Part shown: one piece after another, positions 17,153 to 26,173 of the stretch
Layout of the letters: the number at the start of each line of letters is the position of its first letter
How positions within the stretch are numbered: the first letter of the stretch is position 1
Source: Microcystis viridis FACHB-1342
Lineage (GTDB): Bacteria > Cyanobacteriota > Cyanobacteriia > Cyanobacteriales > Microcystaceae
DNA length: 64,000 bases
Assembly: GCF_014698335.1 (NCBI RefSeq)
Contig: NZ_JACJSV010000002.1
Span: 1-64,000, forward strand
Reading direction: 5' to 3'
Notes under the pieces: model-generated
The model's input: only the letters and a program-made list of their open reading frames with translations
Told to the model about the DNA's origin: nothing
Databases searched by the model: none
Program-made: the position numbers and the translations under genes

Positions 17153-19609
17153 ATGATCGTGGTAGTATCATTGAGGTTCGCTCGTCCTCTATTTCGATCG
17201 CCGACTCGTGCAGTCATGTCTTTTTTTTTCTTAGCTGTTGAACCACCTGCCCTGATTAATACTGTAGCCGAACCGGAAACGGAGGAGCGCCAAGTTGCTG
17301 AAAATATTCCCACGTCTGTAGTTCCCCTCCCTGTCACCCCAGCACCTCTAGAGGCAAAAAAGCCTTCAGAAGAGAGCGTTTCTATTCCCCTCACCGTCAC
17401 TCCACCCCCGGAAACCGTCGAGGTAAAACCCTTGGTTCCCGATCAGGGTATTCCCTTAGAACCTTTACCTAGCAGTGGGGGTGATGCGGCAGCTTTAGGA
17501 AAACCCCTTTCTGTCCAGAATTCTCCACCCCCCGCAGCCGTTGGTGTCACCATTCATCCCGAAACCGAGATAGTTTCAGGATTAAATCAAAAAGCTCTTA
17601 ACCAGAAAAATGGCTCGACTCGGCTATTAGTGCGGAAAAAAGGCGAAAAAACCAGCCAAGAATACTGGATTTCCCTCAATAACAGCCTAGCTCAGACCGC
17701 TGCAGTTAATCCAGAAGGGGAAAAGCCCCTAGAATTGGTGGCCGATGAGCAGGAATTTGACCAAAATCGGCAGATTATCACCGCTAGAGGTAATGTTACC
17801 CTGCGTTTTGCCCAAAGTGTACTAACAGCTGATCGCTTACAGATTAATCTTCCCGAAAAGTTAGCGGTAGCGGAGGGCCAGGTGATCCTAACCCGGGGAG
17901 ATCAAATCCTGCGCGGCGATCGCTTTGAGTATTATTTCGTCCAGGATAGCGGTGTGGTATTTAATGCTAATGGGGAGATTTTTCAACCCAGCACCGCTAG
18001 GGATTTAGGACAAACGCTGCCCACGGATGTGGGGGCCGGTGGTTCTTTTGGAACCCTAACCGATCGTTTGGCATTAAATCAACCCTTGCAGAGAATCACC
18101 ACGGGAGAGGGTTTTCAATTTGTCGTCGGGGGACAGGATCCCAGTCGACGCGATCGACAGAATATTAGTAGTCCATCGGGGGGAACGATTAATCGTGTCC
18201 GTTTTCAGGCCGAACGCTTGAATTTTGATGGTAAGGTGTGGAATGCCACTAATGTGCGTCTGACGAATGACCCTTTTTCCCCCCCTGAATTGGAAGTTCG
18301 AGCTAATTCCGCCACTTTTCGCAGTACCGGCCCCTTTACCGATGAGTTACGGATGAGTAATTCCCAGTTGGTTTTCGATCAACGGGTAGTGGCACCCACT
18401 TTTATTAATAGTCTTACGTTCGATCGCCGTCGTCGTCGTCCTTTTTTAATTGCCCCAGGCTATGATGGGGAGGATCGGGGCGGATTTTTCGTAGAAAGTC
18501 CCCTAACTTTAGTGGAGACACCGAAGACTCTTTTTGAGTTGACACCGCAATATTTAATTCAAAAAGTCCTTAATCCCGATGCTTTTCCCTCAGCTAACCC
18601 CGGAGGTGGCGAAGTTTCGGCCCTTAGTCCGAAAGCTTTCGGTTTGTTGGGCAATTTTGCCACTAATTTTGGTGAGCGCTCGTTTTTGCAAGCGACAGCT
18701 TCTTTTTCTAATTTAGATTTGGAACAGATCGAAAATATTGTTCGTTCTAAAATTCGCTTTCAACAGACGATCGGACAGTTGCAGGATCCCTATCTGCTCA
18801 ATGTGGAGTACAATTATCGCGAGCGTCTCTTTAACGGTTCTTTGGGTTTTCAGACGGTTAATAGCAGTTTTGGGGCAATTTTGACCTCACCGGTGATTGT
18901 CGTCCCGAATACGGATATTAGACTCAGTTATCAAGCTTCTGTTCAGAATGTTAACGCACCCACCGATCGCAGTGATCTCCTAGCGGCCAATGCAACGGAT
19001 AATGTTACTAATTTAAGCCGTTTTCAGGGTGCTGTCTCCCTCAATCGCAGTTTTTTACTCTGGTCTGCCCTTACTTTACCACCGACTCCCGACCAAGGTT
19101 TAAGATTTTCTCCTCTTCCCGTTCAACCCTATATTGCTATTGTCACTGGTGTCACCGGTGTCAGCAGTTATTACACTAATGGAGAGACGCAAAATTCCGT
19201 CACGGGAACTGTGGGATTATTAGGACAGTTTGGGCGTTTTTCCCGCAATTTTTTCGACTATACTGGGTTTAATCTCAGTTTTAGTCAGGGTTTAGTTAAC
19301 GGACAATCACCCTTTTTCTTTGATCGCTTTGTTGATCAACAAACCATGTCCTATGGTATAACTCAACAGGTATATGGTCCGATTCGCGTGGGTTTCCAGA
19401 GTATTTATAGTATCGATCAAGCGAAGGAAATCAGTACAGAATATTTTCTCGAATGGAGTCGTCGCACCTATAGTTTAATTTTGCGCTATAACCCAGTGCT
19501 GCAGTTGGGAATACTCAACATCCGCGTTTCGGATTTCAACTGGACAGGTAACCCCGGCTATTTTGAGGGCAGCGATGTCCGTCCGGTGGTGGATGGAGTA
19601 ACCCGTTAA
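17153..19609 (+). CDS. DUF3769 protein, LptD-like outer-membrane barrel
   Basis: 818 residues. A proline-rich N-terminal region (to about 190) is followed by an OstA-type segment (LELVADEQEFDQNRQIITARGNVTLRF, then LAVAEGQVILTRGDQILRGD). A long C-terminal part has alternating hydrophobic strands and aromatic-polar pairs typical of beta-barrels, ending in a DUF3769-like domain. It is the cyanobacterial counterpart of LptD, inserting LPS in the outer membrane. The assignment is from domain order, not from a close E. coli match. The first ATG at 17153 is used; a later one at 17216 is possible. Confidence 0.75.
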   Translation: MIVVVSLRFARPLFRSPTRAVMSFFFLAVEPPALINTVAEPETEERQVAENIPTSVVPLPVTPAPLEAKKPSEESVSIPLTVTPPPETVEVKPLVPDQGIPLEPLPSSGGDAAALGKPLSVQNSPPPAAVGVTIHPETEIVSGLNQKALNQKNGSTRLLVRKKGEKTSQEYWISLNNSLAQTAAVNPEGEKPLELVADEQEFDQNRQIITARGNVTLRFAQSVLTADRLQINLPEKLAVAEGQVILTRGDQILRGDRFEYYFVQDSGVVFNANGEIFQPSTARDLGQTLPTDVGAGGSFGTLTDRLALNQPLQRITTGEGFQFVVGGQDPSRRDRQNISSPSGGTINRVRFQAERLNFDGKVWNATNVRLTNDPFSPPELEVRANSATFRSTGPFTDELRMSNSQLVFDQRVVAPTFINSLTFDRRRRRPFLIAPGYDGEDRGGFFVESPLTLVETPKTLFELTPQYLIQKVLNPDAFPSANPGGGEVSALSPKAFGLLGNFATNFGERSFLQATASFSNLDLEQIENIVRSKIRFQQTIGQLQDPYLLNVEYNYRERLFNGSLGFQTVNSSFGAILTSPVIVVPNTDIRLSYQASVQNVNAPTDRSDLLAANATDNVTNLSRFQGAVSLNRSFLLWSALTLPPTPDQGLRFSPLPVQPYIAIVTGVTGVSSYYTNGETQNSVTGTVGLLGQFGRFSRNFFDYTGFNLSFSQGLVNGQSPFFFDRFVDQQTMSYGITQQVYGPIRVGFQSIYSIDQAKEISTEYFLEWSRRTYSLILRYNPVLQLGILNIRVSDFNWTGNPGYFEGSDVRPVVDGVTR

Positions 19610-19621
19610 GACTACATGGGA

Positions 19622-19658
19622 ATTATGAATGATGAATTATGAATGATGAATTATGAAG
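19622..19658. repeat. Short tandem AATTATGAATGATG repeat
   Basis: About three copies of a 14-15-bp unit, followed by a GTGGGGTGTGGGG tract. It occupies the gap between two converging genes, with no gene inside. Such arrays are usually polymorphic between strains. Confidence 0.7.
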
Positions 19659-19736
19659 TGGGGTGTGGGGTTTTAGGGATTTTCAGATCGGGATTACCTC
19701 TCAATGAGACTCCCTTGACTAACTTCTATCCTCTCT

Positions 19737-22700
19737 TCAACGTGACAGAAAAGCTCCTAAAATTTTCATGGTGTTGCTCGTTTCATAATTCAACCCTTCT
19801 ACTCCCTTAATATTTGTTTGTTCATAAAGTCTAGGAGAGCGTAAAGTGTTCTGACACTCTCCTGTTTTTAGGTTCCAAAGTTTAATCGTCTCGTCTTCAC
19901 CTGCGCTGGCCAATGTGTTACCGTTGGGACTAAAACACACTGACCTGACACTTTTAGTATGTTCACACAGGAGTTGATGAAGTTGGCCTGTTTCAACATC
20001 CCAAATTCGGATTGTTGCGTCATCCCCCCCACTTGCTAGTAACTTCCCATCGGGACTAAAAGCTACTGACCATACCCAAGACTTATGACCTTCAAAACTA
20101 TTAATTAATCTACCATCTTTGACTTGCCAAACTTTGACCGTTTGATCATCACTTGAACTGGCTAATCGCTGACCGTCAGAGCTAAAGACAACAGACCAAA
20201 TTCTTCCTTGATGACCTTTAAAAGTCCGCAAAGATTGAGTCATATTATCTTCAATAGACCAGAGTTTAATAGTTCGATCTTCACTACCAGTTGCTATTAA
20301 TTTTCCATCAAGACTAAAATTTACTGATAATACCCAGGCCTGATGTTCCTCAAAAGTTTTAAGACAAAATCCTCTCGGAACTGACCAAAGCTTAACAGAA
20401 TTATCTCCACTACCACTTACCAGCATTTGACTATTAGGACTAAAAGCGATCGACCATACGCGCTTTTGATGTTCTGGGGAAAAAGTGTACTTTTCATCTG
20501 TCCTAATATCCCAAAGTTTGATGGTGTTATCGTGACTGGTACTAGCAATCAGTTGACCATTCGCACTAACCGCGACTTGATACAATAAAACCCAATAATC
20601 TTTTTCTTGTAAAATTTTAATTACTTTGCCACTTTCCCCTGACCATAATCTAATCGTTTGATCTCCACTTCCACTTATCAATGTTTTTCCATCGGGACTA
20701 AAAGCTACTGAACAGATCCAGTCAGTATGACCATTAATCTGTTGAAGACATTTATGGTTTTTGATAGACCATAATCGGATCGATCGATCTATAGACCCAC
20801 TCAAAATATATTGACTATCGGGACTGAAAGTAATCGATGATAATCGATTGCCATATCCCCTAAAACATTGAAGACATTCTCTGGTTTTTACTGACCATAA
20901 TCGCAGTGTAAAATCTTCACTTCCACTGGCTATATATTGACCGTCCGGACTAAAAGCAATTGACCAAATCCAGCTTTCGTGTCCTGTTAAAGTATCAATA
21001 TTTTGATATTCTCCTTCTATAATAGACCATATTTTAATGGTTTTATCCCCACTTCCACTGGCTAGAAGTTGACCATCAGAACTAAAGGCAACTTGCCAAA
21101 CCCAATCTTGGTGTCCTGTAAGAGTATGGAGACATTTTCCTGTGTCAACTGACCATATTTTGATGGTTTTATCAGCGCTGCCACTGGCTAAAAGTTGACC
21201 ATTTGGACTAAAAGTAACACCACCTACTCGTTCTTGATGTCCTTCAAGGGTGTGGAGACATTCTCCTGTTTCAACTGACCATATTTTAATAGTTTTGTCC
21301 TCACTTCCTGTGGCTAAAAACTTACTATCAGCACTAAAAGTAACTGCTCTAATAGGAGCATAATGTTTTTGAGAAGGGTGGGGCAAAGAATGACAATTTA
21401 TAGATAGATCTGTTGTAATAGACCAAATTTTAACAATTCCATCTTGTCCCCCACTTGCTAGTAACTGTCCCTCGGAATTTAAGGCTACTGACCACACCCA
21501 GCTTCCGTGAGCAGGAAAACTTTTGCTTAATTCTAATTTTCCGTCTTGTTTGACTTTCCAGAGGTAAATCATCCCATGACTGTCACCAGTTGCTAAAAGC
21601 TCTTCTCTTGGAAAAGAGCGATTAAACTGACTGCAAGAAATTGATAAAATACTGCCACAAGTTTGAGGAAAAATACAGTCAAAAAACTGTGAGTATGAAA
21701 AATCTACTTGATTGAGTCTAATGTTTGAAAAATCGACTTGTCGAATAGGGATATGGGAAAAATCGTAGCCGATTAAGTGACCATTTTTCAGTATATTAAG
21801 TAAGTTAATAATATTGCCAGCAATGCCCCCAATTTGTCCAGAAGGTTCATTTTTTAATGTCTTTAAACAATCGATTAGTTTTCTTTCTAGATTATTTTCT
21901 TGAAAATTATGGATTAAGTTCTTAATTATTGGGTGTAAAATAACATTAATTTGAATCTTTCTTAGATAATCAGGAACAGTAGTTTTAGTCAAGGAGTTAC
22001 TTCTTAATAATTGGAATTTTTGAGTTTTGATTTCTTCGGTTGCTATGGTAATAATTTTTTGAGTGAAATATTCAATCAGTAGAGGATGTATGGTAAAGTA
22101 GTCATCTTTTTTATCTAACAGAATTTTGCTAGATAATGATCTGATCCCTTCTTGGATACTTTTACCGTCAGGTTCAATGATAATATTATGTTCTAGTTCC
22201 GACAAAGAAACTGGATTTCGATTAATCGCTAACTCAAAAATAATCGCTTTTTCTAAATTAGATAGTTGCTGAAAGTAAGAATTTAAAATAGACTCGACTT
22301 TTTCTATCAGAAGATTCCCTTTTAAAAGAAAATCCGAGAGGTTATTATGATGAACTTCTTGAATATGATGAGCGATAGATTTGATGAATAAAGGATTGCC
22401 GTGACAGACTTGTTGAATTAAAAATTGCCATTCATCCTCTGTACCATGAAAGGTGTCAATATCTCTCAAAATTTGCCGTCCAGTTTGATAGTCAAGTCCT
22501 TGTAACTCTCGGAAATAAGTTGAAGTTTTATTTCCCACTAACGATTCAAGTTTTTGAGGAATTTTTCGACTGGTTATAATTAAACAGCTGTTGTGCTTTG
22601 ACTGACCAATTGCTTGTAAAATTTCACTATATTCTCGATAGTTTTCATGCTCAATAATCGCATCAATATTATCTAAAAACAATAAACAACGATATTTGGC

Positions 22701-23495
22701 TAGTATCTTGATAAATTTTATCAGTTTTATTTTAAATTTATCTTCTGTCTTAAAACTAATATTCTGTGAAATAATATTACTTGTATTTTCCAGAAATTCT
22801 AGGGGTAAAGGGGGATTCAAAAAAGACCAATAGATAACACGATAAAATTCCTCTTGAATTTGCTCAATCAGTTTACAGACAAGAGATGTTTTTCCGATTC
22901 CTGCTATTCCGAAAATTCCGATAATTTTACACGGGGGACTATTTTGAAAAAACTTTTGTTTTAATAATTCTAGTTCTTTTTCTCTCCCATAAATCTGAGA
23001 AATATCAGGAATTAATCCGAAATTATCATAATTTATTTCTGTTTTAATTGATGAGTTTTCAAGACCGGGAGATTTACGCTTATCCCATTCTTCCTCAAAT
23101 TTTTTCAAATTTTCTTCTGTTGATGAATGCCAAAGATTTAGGGTAAAGTGCAAATTTGCTACGCCTTTAGCTTGTTTGTATCTATTATCTGTTAGTATTT
23201 CCCATTCTTGTAAAACCTTAAGGTCATTTCTCATCTGTTCAACAGTAATGGCAGCCCCTAACTTTTGCTTAGTAATTCCATGACAAAAATCTGTTAATAT
23301 TTTTAAAGTTGTATAGACAATTAGCTTAGGATGTGATGCACCTTCTGCAAGCCACCTGAAAGATAGGTGATTCGACCAATACTGATGATCTCGTGATTCC
23401 TTATTAACATGAGTTAATAGTCTTTCTAAGAAGATCAGAATTCTTTTTTTGACGTTAGCACTGGTATTGAGATTGGGCATAGTCTGAAATTTCAC
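19737..23495 (-). CDS. STAND NTPase with 14 WD40 blades
   Basis: 1252 residues. Residues 1-150 are an unassigned helical N-terminus, perhaps a winged-helix or effector region. An NB-ARC/NACHT-type NTPase follows: Walker A GIAGIGKTS (196-204), Walker B CLLFLDNID (about 275) and a helical region to about 560. A short pentapeptide-like bridge (about 595-625) precedes fourteen WD40 repeats to the C-terminus, enough for two seven-blade propellers. STAND proteins are switches that oligomerise when the repeats sense a ligand, in signalling, defence or cell death. It is the last gene behind the secretion-like operon, 89 bp after the JAMM gene, and may be its sensor. Confidence 0.88.
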   Translation of the reverse strand: MKFQTMPNLNTSANVKKRILIFLERLLTHVNKESRDHQYWSNHLSFRWLAEGASHPKLIVYTTLKILTDFCHGITKQKLGAAITVEQMRNDLKVLQEWEILTDNRYKQAKGVANLHFTLNLWHSSTEENLKKFEEEWDKRKSPGLENSSIKTEINYDNFGLIPDISQIYGREKELELLKQKFFQNSPPCKIIGIFGIAGIGKTSLVCKLIEQIQEEFYRVIYWSFLNPPLPLEFLENTSNIISQNISFKTEDKFKIKLIKFIKILAKYRCLLFLDNIDAIIEHENYREYSEILQAIGQSKHNSCLIITSRKIPQKLESLVGNKTSTYFRELQGLDYQTGRQILRDIDTFHGTEDEWQFLIQQVCHGNPLFIKSIAHHIQEVHHNNLSDFLLKGNLLIEKVESILNSYFQQLSNLEKAIIFELAINRNPVSLSELEHNIIIEPDGKSIQEGIRSLSSKILLDKKDDYFTIHPLLIEYFTQKIITIATEEIKTQKFQLLRSNSLTKTTVPDYLRKIQINVILHPIIKNLIHNFQENNLERKLIDCLKTLKNEPSGQIGGIAGNIINLLNILKNGHLIGYDFSHIPIRQVDFSNIRLNQVDFSYSQFFDCIFPQTCGSILSISCSQFNRSFPREELLATGDSHGMIYLWKVKQDGKLELSKSFPAHGSWVWSVALNSEGQLLASGGQDGIVKIWSITTDLSINCHSLPHPSQKHYAPIRAVTFSADSKFLATGSEDKTIKIWSVETGECLHTLEGHQERVGGVTFSPNGQLLASGSADKTIKIWSVDTGKCLHTLTGHQDWVWQVAFSSDGQLLASGSGDKTIKIWSIIEGEYQNIDTLTGHESWIWSIAFSPDGQYIASGSEDFTLRLWSVKTRECLQCFRGYGNRLSSITFSPDSQYILSGSIDRSIRLWSIKNHKCLQQINGHTDWICSVAFSPDGKTLISGSGDQTIRLWSGESGKVIKILQEKDYWVLLYQVAVSANGQLIASTSHDNTIKLWDIRTDEKYTFSPEHQKRVWSIAFSPNSQMLVSGSGDNSVKLWSVPRGFCLKTFEEHQAWVLSVNFSLDGKLIATGSEDRTIKLWSIEDNMTQSLRTFKGHQGRIWSVVFSSDGQRLASSSDDQTVKVWQVKDGRLINSFEGHKSWVWSVAFSPDGKLLASGGDDATIRIWDVETGQLHQLLCEHTKSVRSVCFSPNGNTLASAGEDETIKLWNLKTGECQNTLRSPRLYEQTNIKGVEGLNYETSNTMKILGAFLSR

Positions 23496-23584
23496 TTTTT
23501 AGGATTATAGCCTGATAATCTATTCACCGTCAATTAAGTTAAGTATGAAAAAAGTTAATACTTGTGTAACTAGATTGAATAAAA

Positions 23585-24130
23585 TTAATCATTAACTATT
23601 GACAAATAATCAGATAAAGATTTAATAGTTAGCAAATTTTTGGGAATTAATTGATCTCCAATTTCTATAGAAAGCTTAGTATATTCGGGTCGTGAATCAG
23701 ATTGAGAAGGGAGGGAAACGTGATACATAGTCAATCGAAAAAATGGGTCAAAATTAACTAAGGCTGAAATAGCTCCCTCAGAATGTTGAGAAGCATATTT
23801 TTTATTAATTGTATCATCAGTTAAGGAAAAGTAATCAAAACTGCCCGGATGTCTATGCCATAGTCCAAGAACTTCTATGGGTTCTCGATAAAATCTGGCA
23901 ATTTTGTTAGACAGGTGGTTGATATAAGCATTATCATACTCAAAATAGCCGGGGCGAAAGATAGGATTTAGACCCGAATCTAAGGTTTCTAAAATATACC
24001 ATTTATTAGGGTTTCTAATTCCTAAAAAAATGCCACCTGTTTCTGTTTTATAGCTTTCATAGGTTTCAGCTGCAATCGCTAAAAATGATTTCTGGGAAAA
24101 AATAGTTTTGATATTCTGGTAACTTAACAT
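23585..24130 (-). CDS. JAB/MPN (JAMM) metalloprotease
   Basis: 181 residues. The zinc site is complete: E30 in TETGG, then H92-x-H94 (WHRHPG), S102 and D105 (SLTD), with the exact HxH-7-S-2-D spacing of JAMM enzymes. These cleave isopeptide or peptide bonds, classically deubiquitination. No ubiquitin-like gene is seen in the window, so the substrate is probably a neighbour in this operon. The protein has no signal peptide and is cytoplasmic. It lies about 100 bp after the 132-residue helical gene. Confidence 0.88.
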   Translation of the reverse strand: MLSYQNIKTIFSQKSFLAIAAETYESYKTETGGIFLGIRNPNKWYILETLDSGLNPIFRPGYFEYDNAYINHLSNKIARFYREPIEVLGLWHRHPGSFDYFSLTDDTINKKYASQHSEGAISALVNFDPFFRLTMYHVSLPSQSDSRPEYTKLSIEIGDQLIPKNLLTIKSLSDYLSIVND

Positions 24131-24228
24131 TGTTTTTATTCTCTTAGTTATTCATCTTTTTTTCTGTCTAAGATAGATATTTATCAAACATTTATTTTTA
24201 ATAAAATTTCGTAATATAAATATCTTTT

Positions 24229-24627
24229 TTAGTTACAACTGCGATTAGCTTGTTGAATTAATCTGTGAATATTAGGTAATTCTGCTTGAGTTAAGCCGTA
24301 ATATTCGATAGATCGATCATAAGAATAATAAGCTTGTTTAACTTCCTGTTTTTCTCGTTCTAAGAAATGTTCAACTTGTTGGGAATAGCGTTCAGCCTCT
24401 AAAGCATAATCTTTGGCTTTAACCAACTCCTCATTAGTTTTTTCTAAGCCTTGTACCTGTTTCTGCAAAAATTCTATCATTTTCTGATCGTCATCTTCAT
24501 GGGGGTCAAGATAACGACGGTTAAGAGTTTTGGCAGCCTCATCTTGCCATAGGCCTCGAATATCTTTACGATAGTCTTGCAGAGTGCGAGATCGCTGCTG
24601 CATCTTCCAAACAATATCTTCCATCAT
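24229..24627 (-). CDS. Helical protein with WXG100-like turn (third member)
   Basis: 132 residues, almost entirely charged helix. IRGLWQDEAAKTLNRRYL (about 23-40) resembles the WxG turn of ESAT-6/WXG100 proteins, with WQD in place of WXG, and a long coiled coil follows (about 48-105). No signal peptide. It sits 20 bp behind the long coiled-coil gene. I propose it as a substrate or chaperone of the nearby EssC-like ATPase; no established family name is assigned. Confidence 0.6.
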   Translation of the reverse strand: MMEDIVWKMQQRSRTLQDYRKDIRGLWQDEAAKTLNRRYLDPHEDDDQKMIEFLQKQVQGLEKTNEELVKAKDYALEAERYSQQVEHFLEREKQEVKQAYYSYDRSIEYYGLTQAELPNIHRLIQQANRSCN

Positions 24628-24647
24628 TTTTTATCCTCCAAAAATCA

Positions 24648-25649
24648 CTAAAATTGAAAAGGACGGTTGAATTCAATCAGACTTTCTACTCGATATTCTA
24701 TTTCTCTTGTTACCCCAATTTCTAAACATTGAGCGGAGTTTCCTTGCTTTTCCGCTCCTTTGAAATCATTTCGGGCTTCTTCGGTGAAATTGCGGGCATT
24801 ATTTACGGCTAAAGACATTAAATCTGCCATTTCCTGCTCATTGCTTGCCTCTAATTGCGCTCTATCAACTTCCCGTCTAGCTGCATCTGCGTTTTCTAAA
24901 CTACGTTCGGCAAAACTCAGGGCATTATGGGCATAATTTAAAGTAATATTCGCCTGATAGACGGCTGTTTGAGCATATCCGATGGCATTTCGACAACAAT
25001 TAACCCTAGCTTGCGCTCGTGCGACTTCTTCTCTTGCTGCTTTTTCTTCTTCAATGGCTTTATTTAAGCGTTGGATTGCAGCTTGAACCGCATTTTGGGC
25101 TTGACTAACCTTAGCTTGCTGACCAGAACAATTGGGCGCATGATATCGTCCATCCTTGTCAGTATAGCCTGAATTTTGGCAACTGGTGAGGGCGGATTGT
25201 GCGCTTTGTAATTCAGATTCTGCACTGCGTAAAGTAAATTCTGCTTGCTGTCTTTCGTTTATGGCACGTTGTAATCGGTCTTCTGCCCTTTCTAACCAAG
25301 CTAACGCAAGACTTAGCTGAGTTTGCCAATGATTTAAGGTTGATTGCGCCTGATTTTGGGTATTTTGAGCTGCTGCCAAATTTTGTTGAGCTTTTTCTAA
25401 GACTTGATGACAATTAGATAACAATTGAGCAACTTCATCATTAGCCTGATCAACTAATTTTTGATCATTTTTAGCCTGATCTTGAATAATTGAAGCATGA
25501 TACAGAGCTTGACTGACTTTTTCTTCACTTTGCCTTTGATGCCATGACATTTGATCCAGGGTATCACGGGCGGTTATTTTCCAGTATCTAAGTTCTTCAA
25601 TTAAGTCATTGAGAAGGTTAATGAGAATACGGGGATCTTGAATAGTCAT
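24648..25649 (-). CDS. Long coiled-coil protein with Cys-bracketed hairpin
   Basis: 333 residues. Two very long alanine- and glutamine-rich helices (about 40-157 and 180-300) join through a short non-helical segment with cysteines: CQNSGYTDKDGRYHAPNC (about 156-173). A few more cysteines follow (VNCCRN). The look is of an antiparallel rod, such as long-helix LXG/WXG-type effectors or tip proteins, with a disulfide or metal-holding turn at the tip. No enzyme motif is seen. It begins 5 bp after the 81-residue gene. Confidence 0.55.
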   Translation of the reverse strand: MTIQDPRILINLLNDLIEELRYWKITARDTLDQMSWHQRQSEEKVSQALYHASIIQDQAKNDQKLVDQANDEVAQLLSNCHQVLEKAQQNLAAAQNTQNQAQSTLNHWQTQLSLALAWLERAEDRLQRAINERQQAEFTLRSAESELQSAQSALTSCQNSGYTDKDGRYHAPNCSGQQAKVSQAQNAVQAAIQRLNKAIEEEKAAREEVARAQARVNCCRNAIGYAQTAVYQANITLNYAHNALSFAERSLENADAARREVDRAQLEASNEQEMADLMSLAVNNARNFTEEARNDFKGAEKQGNSAQCLEIGVTREIEYRVESLIEFNRPFQF

Positions 25650-25654
25650 AATGA

Positions 25655-25900
25655 TTAAGATTTATCGGGGATTTCTTGGATAAAATTGAGGATTTTCTGA
25701 ACTTCTAGCCTTGAATCTTCCATTTCTGCCAAGGTTCTTGTCCAAAAACCTGTAAATTCTTCGGCGGCTGATCCTTGAAAAACTTCATCAAGCGATCGCC
25801 ATGCCGTATCGAGAAATTCCAATTCTTCGCTTAAAATCAAATAATATTGATTGAGTGCAGTTTGATAGGCTAAAAGGGCTGTTTTTCGGGAATTATCCAC
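25655..25900 (-). CDS. Small WXG100-like protein (FQG turn)
   Basis: 81 residues, two helices joined by a short turn. The turn reads VFQGSAAEEF (F41-Q-G43), with W34 before and W53 after. This is the helix-turn-helix size and pattern of WXG100/ESAT-6 proteins, with F in place of the usual W. The GTG start overlaps the end of the 88-residue gene by 8 bp, which fits translational coupling and a heterodimer, as for EsxA/EsxB. Support is by pattern, not by database match. Confidence 0.62.
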   Translation of the reverse strand: MDNSRKTALLAYQTALNQYYLILSEELEFLDTAWRSLDEVFQGSAAEEFTGFWTRTLAEMEDSRLEVQKILNFIQEIPDKS

Positions 25901-26159
25901 CGTTTAAATACCTCTCTAATACTTGTAACTTATGGTTTAAAAAATCATTATAGGTGGGAATTTGGCGACTATAATAATTATTAGTCTTTTCTTGCAAATC
26001 AAGCCACATTTCGTCATGTTTTTGTCGTTTTTGGTCTTGCCAATGGGGAGAAAGATCCTCATAGGTGGTTTCCACTTCTCGCCACGCCGATTGAACGCGA
26101 TCATGGAATTGTTCGAGGGTCTGTTGAAAGTGTTTGAGTTGTAAAAATGAGTCATCCAT
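25893..26159 (-). CDS. Small WXG100-like protein (WQD turn)
   Basis: 88 residues, a predicted helical hairpin. The turn is LSPHWQDQKRQ (W40-Q-D42), with another W at 52, so it resembles WXG100 proteins with D in place of G. It is coupled to the 81-residue gene and starts 14 bp after the stop of the EssC-like ATPase gene. A secreted or adaptor partner of that ATPase is the natural reading. Length (88 aa) is right for the family. Confidence 0.62.
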   Translation of the reverse strand: MDDSFLQLKHFQQTLEQFHDRVQSAWREVETTYEDLSPHWQDQKRQKHDEMWLDLQEKTNNYYSRQIPTYNDFLNHKLQVLERYLNGG

Positions 26160-26173
26160 GGTTAAATTAAGCT

